From contig JAUVLV010000006.1 in assembly GCA_030600545.1 (NCBI GenBank), positions 1 to 64,000 on the forward strand: a stretch of DNA of 64,000 bases, written 5' to 3'. Position 1 is the first letter of the stretch, and every line of letters starts with the position of its first letter. Positions 17,619 through 25,641 of the stretch are shown here, in pieces. Source of the DNA: Candidatus Aegiribacteria sp. Lineage in GTDB: Bacteria > Fermentibacterota > Fermentibacteria > Fermentibacterales > JCC-6. The position numbers were made by a program, and so were the translations under genes. The notes under the pieces were generated by a model. The model was not told the DNA's origin, did not search any database, and saw only the letters and a list, made by a program, of their open reading frames with translations.

Positions 17619-17921
17619 AAGTGTATTTCCCTTCTATGATATTTATTTAATAATATAGAAATACTATTTTGTGATTGCAAGGTATTCAATTGTTCAGTAA
17701 TTCGTTCAGTCTGACTATGCCTTTATCGAGGTGGAAAATCAATTTTCCCAATGGTTGTTCGCTCTTCTTCGAATTTCTCAAAACAACACCTATATGATCT
17801 TATTCCATTAAGATGCACACTCGCCACAAAACAGACATTCAGAGAATAAACTCTCTGTTTCTGACACTCATATTGACATGCTCACCCCCCCCCCTACTAT
17901 TTTGTGCTTAGTATTTTATTA

Positions 17922-18073
17922 TGATTAATGACTCAGTCATGGTCGAAAAGTGTACTTCCAGGTTTTCTCGATCGGAACCTGATGGTTACTTTTTCTTCTG
18001 CTTCGCCTGTTTCCTTGCGAGGCTGATGACTGTTCTGGCTGCTGCGATCCTTACCTCCCTGGAATCGTGCCTG
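17922..18073. repeat. Direct repeat copy B: native 3' end + 3' UTR of the GGDEF-HEAT gene
   Basis: Matches 16091-16242; contains atgactcagtcat palindrome and caggtt..aacctg hairpin beyond the stop codon. Confidence 0.92.
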
Positions 18074-19974
18074 AGAAGCTCGTCAAGATAAGCCTTTGAA
18101 AGAGCGTATTTGCCTGTAGAGGCCCATCGGAGCATCGATACTATTCCTTTTCTGGTAAGTTTCAGCTTGTTGCCGGCCACCCTGTCAATGATCCTTGCCA
18201 GATCGTAACCTCTGGGAGTAACCTCCCGAGATTTCATGCTTTCCAGAAGAGCTTCAAATTCATCTGGATCAGCGGTTTTGTCGAGACTGTCGAGAAGCCA
18301 TTTTGAAGTTCTTACCGATGCTTTACCTGGCAATCGTCCAAGAAATCTAAGAACCGCAATACGGTCACTGCGTCTTTTCAGTTTAATGCCTGTAAATGAA
18401 AATTCCAGTTTTTCAAGCAATCTCGCAGACACTCCATGAGGATCGAACCTGTCCAGCTGCTGCAGAAGATCAAAATAATCTCCACTGTCCATAGTTTTCA
18501 GCATTTCATCAACACAGATCTGTCCCCCGAGCGTAAGCAGTGTCTTCCATACGATTTTCTTCTTTACGCCCGGGTTCTCTCTGAGAATATCAACCACCGC
18601 GCCTGCCAGGCGCGGGTTCCCGAGGAATGCGGCACCCTCCAGGGCTGCGGCAAGTTCCTGCCTGTGGTTCAGCCAGAACCTTCCCTCAATGGGTTTTCCA
18701 AGTTCGTCTTTCAGGATTTCTGCTGCCCCCTGCCAGCCGCTTATACCCAGACCCCGGAGAGCTGCCCTTCGAACCCAGGTGTTTCCGTCATTAACAGCAT
18801 TCTTCAGAAGAACTCCAGCCTTCCTTCCCAGTACAAATGGTAACGCCATTGTCGCAGCGGTTCTGACATGTGCATTACTGTCCTTCATCGCGATCTTCAA
18901 AGCCTCTTCTGAATCCCGTCCCGCAATGTTTCCAAGAGCTCTTGCAGCACTCTTACGTATTTTATGATCGTTCTCCCTGTTAAGGATTTCAATCAGGCAG
19001 CCTGCCATTTTAGTATCTCCAAGGATACCCGCGGATTCAATCAAGGCCTTGATCTCCACAGTATCCGGTTCCGAATTCCGAAGCCAGTCCGCGAAATCAT
19101 GATATTCGGGTATTTCATCTCCTTCATTGAGAAAACTGGCGACCGTGTCGGGAAGGAGTTCTCCCTTCAGTCTTTTCTTCTCCAGTCCGGCCCTGCGTGC
19201 AAGTTCTTCCACACTGCTGCAACCTGATCCATCAATTATCGATACGGTAATGTCCATTACGGGATAGAACCGGAATTCTCCGGATCTGTCCAGGGCTTCG
19301 ATTCCGCCTGCGGCATGATCCCTGCCGCTGTAGAAACCCCCGGCCCTTCCGTTGAAAATCCTTGTGGCCCGTTTGACGGATTCCACAAAATCATTGCCTT
19401 CACCTACTGCTACGAAATCGTCTCCCCCAACATGGCCGACAAAATATCCGGACAGGTTTTCAGTCAGTATTGACGCCACCGCGCGGAGTACGGCATCCCC
19501 TCGACTGAAGCCGTAGTAGTCGTTGAAAGGTTTGAACCCGGATATATCGAAGTAGGCTGCCAGGCCGTGTCCATCAACTACAACGGAATTAAGACTGGAT
19601 GTAATGGAAATGTTTCCGGGAAGCCCCGAGAGAGGATTTCTTGTACTTGCGCTTTCAAGGAGTTTTGAAATACCGTGAAGAGTTGCCCGAATGGTCTTTT
19701 CCGACGTTCCGGCGGGAATAAACCCGGCAGCTCCGGTATCAAGCCACTGCTCAATGTTCTCATCCGAGCAGTATACCAGCCAGGGAGTTTCAGAACTGCA
19801 AAAATCTCTGATGATTCCCAGCACCGTACCGGGATCCTGATTTCCCGAAACAAGAACGGCGGAGCAGTCCTTGCGGTTGCAGCTACCTATATCAGTGAAA
19901 CCTGGAAATGGGGAATTTTCATCTCCCATCCATACGAATTTACCTGATGGCTGCTCTCCCATCGTACCACTCAA
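17986..19974 (-). CDS. GGDEF domain protein with N-terminal receiver-like region and C-terminal HEAT repeats
   Basis: LAAYFDISGFKPFNDYYGFSRGDAVLRAVASIL..VGHVGGDDFVAVG; KIRKSAARALGNIAGRDSEEALKIAMKDSNAHVRTAATMALPFV. Confidence 0.88.
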   Translation of the reverse strand: MSGTMGEQPSGKFVWMGDENSPFPGFTDIGSCNRKDCSAVLVSGNQDPGTVLGIIRDFCSSETPWLVYCSDENIEQWLDTGAAGFIPAGTSEKTIRATLHGISKLLESASTRNPLSGLPGNISITSSLNSVVVDGHGLAAYFDISGFKPFNDYYGFSRGDAVLRAVASILTENLSGYFVGHVGGDDFVAVGEGNDFVESVKRATRIFNGRAGGFYSGRDHAAGGIEALDRSGEFRFYPVMDITVSIIDGSGCSSVEELARRAGLEKKRLKGELLPDTVASFLNEGDEIPEYHDFADWLRNSEPDTVEIKALIESAGILGDTKMAGCLIEILNRENDHKIRKSAARALGNIAGRDSEEALKIAMKDSNAHVRTAATMALPFVLGRKAGVLLKNAVNDGNTWVRRAALRGLGISGWQGAAEILKDELGKPIEGRFWLNHRQELAAALEGAAFLGNPRLAGAVVDILRENPGVKKKIVWKTLLTLGGQICVDEMLKTMDSGDYFDLLQQLDRFDPHGVSARLLEKLEFSFTGIKLKRRSDRIAVLRFLGRLPGKASVRTSKWLLDSLDKTADPDEFEALLESMKSREVTPRGYDLARIIDRVAGNKLKLTRKGIVSMLRWASTGKYALSKAYLDELLRHDSREVRIAAARTVISLARKQAKQKKK

Positions 19975-20932
19975 TCAGTTTTTCAAACGAGACTTCCGTT
20001 TTCGAAGCTGTTCCAGTTTTCCCCAGTAAAGAATCTATAATATTATCCAGAATCGCAATACCCGCGGGCTGCCCGGTTTTTCCAAGTACGATCCCTGCGG
20101 GAGCATCTGACTTCCGGAGTTTTGCCATTACACTTATAAGATCATCCCCCGCTTCAAAATAAGGGAATCCCTCAACACCGTTCCCATCAAGTACATTGTT
20201 GGATCTAACGATTGAATTGCCATCCACATATCCCCGTATGGTCTCACCATCCTTTTCACACACCAGCACAAAAGGATACTCCGTATCAATAAGTTTCTCA
20301 AGTACAGCATTTCTGGTCTCACCAATTCTGGTGAATGGTATTTCTCTGAGTTTCCTCATGACATTACCGATTCTCACATCGTTCATTCGAAGGATTCTCT
20401 CCGCAATGGGTCCGGCATCCGATGATGAATCGGTAAGAAGTCCCAGTATCTCGCTCTTACTTTCGAACACGCGGGAATCACGCCTTCTGCCTACAATCAG
20501 AGAGGAAAAGAAATCAGCGATGAGAATAACAGGGTACAGAACTATTCTCAGTACAAGCAGTGAGAATGAAAGGTTCGAAACTACGCTTTCCCTCGATACA
20601 AGCATAAGATGTTTTGGTATCAAATCCGCGAATATCAGTATGAAGAAAGATAGAAAAGCTATAAGAACCGGTTCAGCCCAGGGAATATCGATGCCTTCTG
20701 AAAACCTCGAAGTAATGCCTGATGCCAGAACCATACCAACATTCGTTCCCACGAGAGTCGTGGTTAGATACTTCCTGGGATTTTCAATGAAGCTCAGAGA
20801 AAGACGAGACCATTTTCTGCCCTCCCTGAGGCGGCTGTAAGCTCTTATTCTGCTTGCCGCAGAAAAGGCGGTCTCCGCACCACTGGAAAAAGCTGACAGT
20901 ATTACTGCAAGAATAAAAAGGAACAGCATCAT
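19940..20932 (-). CDS. CNNM/DUF21-CBS transporter (CorC/HlyC-like) paralogue 2
   Basis: FLFILAVILSAFSSGAETAFSAASRIRAYSRLREG; LIFADLIPKHLMLVSRE; CBS-like C-terminus. Confidence 0.85.
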   Translation of the reverse strand: MMLFLFILAVILSAFSSGAETAFSAASRIRAYSRLREGRKWSRLSLSFIENPRKYLTTTLVGTNVGMVLASGITSRFSEGIDIPWAEPVLIAFLSFFILIFADLIPKHLMLVSRESVVSNLSFSLLVLRIVLYPVILIADFFSSLIVGRRRDSRVFESKSEILGLLTDSSSDAGPIAERILRMNDVRIGNVMRKLREIPFTRIGETRNAVLEKLIDTEYPFVLVCEKDGETIRGYVDGNSIVRSNNVLDGNGVEGFPYFEAGDDLISVMAKLRKSDAPAGIVLGKTGQPAGIAILDNIIDSLLGKTGTASKTEVSFEKLIEWYDGRAAIR

Positions 20933-22125
20933 GATTGAGACTCTTTTTTTCTGATGAGCCTGACTTCCATACGATCCAATCTGGGTCCCTCCATGGAAGT
21001 TATCCGGAATAGATAGTTCGAAATTTCAATTTCTTCTCCCTCGAAGGGTATCCTTCCCGTAACCTCCTGAACCAGCCCGCTGCATGTTTCAGCGAACCTG
21101 GCGTGAAATTCCTTTCCAGTAAGCTCCGAAAGGATTGAGAGCTTCATTGCTGCAGGTATTTCAAGCCACCCGTCCTTTACACTTACGCCTTCTGGAAGGG
21201 TGCCGGGTTCCAGGGCGGAGCTGAACAGGAAATAATCAAGGATATCATGTACAGTGATCATACCTGTCCAGTCACCATATTCATCGAATACCGCGCCGGT
21301 TTCTTCGTCCGAATCCCTCAATCCCTTCAGAACTACTTCGAGAGGAGCATTCTCGGGAAACGACGGAAGATAATGAATTGGAAGGGGTTCTCCGTCACCG
21401 GAGATGAAATACTCTCTGGAATCAATGTAACCCGCTACCTTCTCCATGGGACCGTCCAGTACGGGGAATCTGGTATGTCCGGTGCTTCTCATGACTTCGC
21501 TGAACCGCTTCTCATCCCATCCCGTCCTTAGAACTGCTACTTCCGACCTTGGTTTCATTACATCGGTACACTGCGATTCGTTCAGTGTAAGAAGGTTCAG
21601 TGTCGCTCCCCCCTCGGAACCGAGAAGACCTTCTGACCGACCCAGTTCAACCATCGCTATTATCTCGTCACGGGAGAGCCTGCTGGCGGGACTCTTAATC
21701 CCTATTTTCCCGGAAATGAACTTCGAAAATTTCGATAGAGTAAAAGCGATGGGAGTACATATTTTCATGAAAACCAGTAATGCCAGGGAACTTCTTGATG
21801 CCCATTTTTCGGCGTGAGACACTGCCAGTGTTTTGGGTGATATTTCACCGAAGATCAGAAGCATAAATGTCGTTACACCCACAGCAAGGGCCAGACTGAT
21901 ACCTTCACTGCCCGGGAACATCCCGGCGGTAATGGATGCCGCAATAGCCGAAGCGGTGATATTTACAATCGTATTACCGAAGAGAATTGTGGACAGAAGT
22001 TTTTCCGGGCTTGAAAGAAGATAGAGAACCCTTCTTCCCGATTCTGTTCTCCGCAGTCTTCTTTTCTGAAGCCGGTCAAGGCTGAAACAGGCAGTTTCAG
22101 AGCCGCTGAAAAATGCGGAGAGCAC
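20929..22125 (-). CDS. CNNM/DUF21-CBS-CorC_HlyC transporter paralogue 1
   Basis: LSAFFSGSETACFSLDRLQKRRLRR; LLIFGEISPKTLAVSHAEKWA; CBS pair; CorC_HlyC C-term. Confidence 0.9.
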   Translation of the reverse strand: MLSAFFSGSETACFSLDRLQKRRLRRTESGRRVLYLLSSPEKLLSTILFGNTIVNITASAIAASITAGMFPGSEGISLALAVGVTTFMLLIFGEISPKTLAVSHAEKWASRSSLALLVFMKICTPIAFTLSKFSKFISGKIGIKSPASRLSRDEIIAMVELGRSEGLLGSEGGATLNLLTLNESQCTDVMKPRSEVAVLRTGWDEKRFSEVMRSTGHTRFPVLDGPMEKVAGYIDSREYFISGDGEPLPIHYLPSFPENAPLEVVLKGLRDSDEETGAVFDEYGDWTGMITVHDILDYFLFSSALEPGTLPEGVSVKDGWLEIPAAMKLSILSELTGKEFHARFAETCSGLVQEVTGRIPFEGEEIEISNYLFRITSMEGPRLDRMEVRLIRKKESQS

Positions 22126-22168
22126 CAGAAGAATTACCAGAATTGCGTATTCCAGCAGTCACACCTCC

Positions 22169-23455
22169 CTATCGCAGCTCAACATCATGTGAATCCATGG
22201 AAAACTCTTCTGTGAATGTTTTGCTGAAATAACCCTTGCTGGAGTATACAGGTTGTATGACAAGTTCCAAATTGTAATTTCCTCCTGGAACGGGAATGCC
22301 TCTGGATGTGGTTCCCTCCCACTCTACGTGAAATTCCCCCGCGGGATACCGGCCTTCGGCAAGTCGGTAAACCGCTTCTCCGCCCCCATCGTAGATCATT
22401 GCATCCACCCGCGCGGGTTCCGTAAGAGTACCGTCTACCTGAAGCCCCCGTCCTGTTGCTTCGATATCCGGATTGACAAGATCAGCACCAACCCAGAAGT
22501 ATCTGGCGCCTTCTTCTTCAGCTACGAAAACCTGTCCGTAGCGTTTCCAGATAGTCAATCCTGTAGGAAAATACAATTCCCTGTCTTCGTGACCTTCCGA
22601 ACCGAAGCTGCAGAGGTAATCAATACTGCCGGTGAATTTGTGCACGGAACATGAAATGCTGTCAGTAATCCAGACGTTGCCCCAGAAATCTATGGCGGGG
22701 TAATTGAAACAAGACCCGTTGCAGTCTGTAAGATCAGCTTCCGCAATGATCTCCCCATGCGCCAGTTTGACAATGGAGGAAGCATCTTCAGTAATGACAA
22801 CCGCGAATTCTTCATCATCATGAAACCAGGTTTCACTCCGTACTGCATCCACCCCCGTTGGGGATTCTATTTCAATAACCTCAGGCAGCGTATCGGAAAG
22901 GGAACTGTAGATGTAAAGCCTGTCCGCGGCACGATCGGTAACATAAATTCCTCCTGCTCCATCCAATGCTACATCCCATGGTTCCTGAAAATCACCGTGA
23001 AGATATCCATCCGGAATCAGTCTGGAACCGTTTCTCCTCAGAATCACAACTCTCCGGTTACCAGTATCGGCAACAAGAACAAGGCCTGAGGGATCGGCCG
23101 CAATACCGTGAGGTCGAAGCAATTCGTTCTCCCCCGATCCGTTATCACCATACAAACCAAGGGCATACATACTCGCATTGTAAATAATCTGGCCGCTGCC
23201 TGAATTCACTCCGTATACGGCAAGTTCATCATCATCGGAAGTTCCGGGAGTATCCCATTCTTCAAGTTTCACGCATGCCAGCCCCTGAGGATTATCGAAT
23301 CTCACCAGCCCTCCAAGGAACATCGAAAGCTGTTCGGTTCCTGCTCTGTAGATACCCATGCAATGCCCGAAGGGCGGGTATACAAGGGTGGTTGGCACAG
23401 CCGGCTCAACAAAGTAACCCGTAACGATCATCAATAATGCAAGTATCATATTCAT
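22169..23455 (-). CDS. NHL-repeat propeller protein with C-terminal FlgD-like Ig domain
   Basis: LLRPHGIAADPSGLVLVADTGNRRVVIL..EPWDVALDGAGGIYVTDRAADRLYIY; GEFHVEWEGTTSRGIPVPGGNYNL. Confidence 0.8.
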   Translation of the reverse strand: MNMILALLMIVTGYFVEPAVPTTLVYPPFGHCMGIYRAGTEQLSMFLGGLVRFDNPQGLACVKLEEWDTPGTSDDDELAVYGVNSGSGQIIYNASMYALGLYGDNGSGENELLRPHGIAADPSGLVLVADTGNRRVVILRRNGSRLIPDGYLHGDFQEPWDVALDGAGGIYVTDRAADRLYIYSSLSDTLPEVIEIESPTGVDAVRSETWFHDDEEFAVVITEDASSIVKLAHGEIIAEADLTDCNGSCFNYPAIDFWGNVWITDSISCSVHKFTGSIDYLCSFGSEGHEDRELYFPTGLTIWKRYGQVFVAEEEGARYFWVGADLVNPDIEATGRGLQVDGTLTEPARVDAMIYDGGGEAVYRLAEGRYPAGEFHVEWEGTTSRGIPVPGGNYNLELVIQPVYSSKGYFSKTFTEEFSMDSHDVELR

Positions 23456-25641
23456 CGCCTTTCGTATATCCAGGCAGATCTTTGAACCTTCTTAACATAC
23501 ATTCTGGTTTCTCTATAGGTTATCTGCTCAATATACAGTTCAGGGTCAGCAGGATTCCATCCATGCGTATTCACCCATCTTGTCGCGTTACCCGGGCCTG
23601 CATTGTAGGCCGCGAGGAAAAGGGGATTCTCACCGCTGAAATTTTCCTGCTGCCTGTTTATGTACAGTGCGCCGTACGGAAGCGAAGCAGCGGGATCGAA
23701 GAAATCATCATTTTCAAGGTTCGGAAGTCCGAACCATCGGGCAACATCGTAAGCGGTACCGGGCATAAGCTGCACAACACCCATGGCTCCAGCGCTTGAG
23801 ATCACCCATCGGTCAAAGTAACTCTCCTCCCTCATTATTCCCTGCAGTACGTTCGCTTCAAGAACAAGGGAATCCGTCGCCTCCAGTGCAAGCTGCCTGT
23901 AAGGCGAGGGAAAGTAAAAGCACAGAAGAGAATCGGGAAGTATTACGTTAGATGATTCCCTCAGGTCCGTATCAAAAGCACGCAGCATCCTGAGGACAGA
24001 CCCGTGACGCCCCATCAAAGACAGTACAACAGCCCTTGTGGAGGGGGAGTCGGATGAGCCCTGCGAGAGCATCTCCACCGCTGGAACCCCGAATCCCGCG
24101 GCTGTCATTCCAACAGCCAGCGAACATGCGTCATCTTCCATCAGGTCAATCTCAGGCACAGAAAATCCATTACTGCTTTCGATTCCAAGTCTGTCCGCAG
24201 CCAGTATTCCGTAGAACTCCCATGGATGCTCCTGAGCAACTACCAGAAGAAGTGAATCTCTAAGGTCATCTCTTCCGAGTTCACCTGCCAGTCTGGCTCT
24301 CCAGAAAAGCATTTCATCTCTCCAGTAACCGGCGGGCCATTGTTCGCACGCATGGGTCCAGAGCGAGTCTGCCTCTATGAATCTGCCAACCATGTAAAGG
24401 GAAAACCCGCCCCGCCAGTGAGCCCTTTCGTCACCTCCCCATGAACCTGAGGTTTTCAGTGAAGTCAGATAAGCTTCCGCAGCGCTGTTCCATTCCTGCT
24501 CACAATCGTAGTACTTACCCGCATTGTAAGCAGCTTCCCTTGCATGCGGATGCTCTGGAAATTCAGTCGCGAATTCCAGATAGGCCGGGTAGTAAACGCT
24601 TCCCAGGTTTTCAGAACCTTTCAATGCGTGAGCTCTGAAAAGAGCGGCTCTTGCTCTGACTGAATCGGGAGTTCCATCGCTTATGCTGTCGACGAGCTGA
24701 AGAAGCTCATCGTACTTCTCCCGCTGAAGCAGAACGGCCATATCTGTACCTGTTCTGTGCCAGGAGTCTCCTTTGCCGGAATAGGCGATTGCGAGATCGA
24801 CAGCACCGGATTCAACAAGACAGTCAACTACATCCCAGCGGGGGCTGTATTCGAAAAGATACCGCTGCAGAATTTCCTCCACAGCAATAGAACAGGCTCC
24901 ACAGCTGGAGTCCAAAGCTTCGTCCCAGAACCTGAGAGAACCGGAATCAGCCATAGACTGCATTTCAAGAAGCAAAAGCCTGCTTTCAGCCGTCGGTGAA
25001 ATCGAAGAAAGTATTTCAGTAAGCCAGGGTCCAGCGGTATCCATGGATGCCTCAAGTTCTCTCAGCAGTACGTTCCTTACCGATGGAAATAGAGGTTCAT
25101 ACTCCGCGAGACAACACAGTTTATCGGGAGAAAGACCTCCCGGCGCGGCAATATGTGCCATGACAAAGGCATCGCATGGACCGAGAATATCCGGAATATC
25201 AATCCCGGTCTCCACGAAATCGATTTCCCATGACAGCCATCTGTATAGCGTTAATTGTCCTGGAAATACATATTCAAGTGCCTTGTCGGGAGTTCCGGCA
25301 AGATCCAGAGCTGAAACCTTCCATCCCGAAAGAGAGCCGAAACCCTCCAGTTCCAGGTTATCAAGAAGGTTTACAAACTCATCTTCCATCGCCCTGCCAT
25401 GGTACAATCCAAGCATCCTGAACAGAACCTCATCCTTGAGCGTTGAGTCCTTACTCAGCGCTGACAATAGGGAATCACGCACGGTCTTGAATTCACCTGC
25501 CAGGTAGAGGGAATCAATATTCGAAAATGTATCCGTTTTGCTTTCCTCTACCGGTTCGGGAAGAGATATTTCTTCTTCATGAACACGGTTGCATGACAGC
25601 ACTGTCAGAATTACTGCTGAAAAACACAGAAGGAGTTTCAA
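23452..25641 (-). CDS. Soluble lytic transglycosylase-like lipoprotein (TTG start at 25641 overlapping the upstream stop)
   Basis: VLQGIMREESYFDRWVISSAGAMGVVQLMPGTAYDVARWFGL..LPYGALYINRQ..LFLAAYNAGPGNATRW; lipobox-like VLSC at N-terminus. Confidence 0.9.
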   Translation of the reverse strand: MKLLLCFSAVILTVLSCNRVHEEEISLPEPVEESKTDTFSNIDSLYLAGEFKTVRDSLLSALSKDSTLKDEVLFRMLGLYHGRAMEDEFVNLLDNLELEGFGSLSGWKVSALDLAGTPDKALEYVFPGQLTLYRWLSWEIDFVETGIDIPDILGPCDAFVMAHIAAPGGLSPDKLCCLAEYEPLFPSVRNVLLRELEASMDTAGPWLTEILSSISPTAESRLLLLEMQSMADSGSLRFWDEALDSSCGACSIAVEEILQRYLFEYSPRWDVVDCLVESGAVDLAIAYSGKGDSWHRTGTDMAVLLQREKYDELLQLVDSISDGTPDSVRARAALFRAHALKGSENLGSVYYPAYLEFATEFPEHPHAREAAYNAGKYYDCEQEWNSAAEAYLTSLKTSGSWGGDERAHWRGGFSLYMVGRFIEADSLWTHACEQWPAGYWRDEMLFWRARLAGELGRDDLRDSLLLVVAQEHPWEFYGILAADRLGIESSNGFSVPEIDLMEDDACSLAVGMTAAGFGVPAVEMLSQGSSDSPSTRAVVLSLMGRHGSVLRMLRAFDTDLRESSNVILPDSLLCFYFPSPYRQLALEATDSLVLEANVLQGIMREESYFDRWVISSAGAMGVVQLMPGTAYDVARWFGLPNLENDDFFDPAASLPYGALYINRQQENFSGENPLFLAAYNAGPGNATRWVNTHGWNPADPELYIEQITYRETRMYVKKVQRSAWIYERR

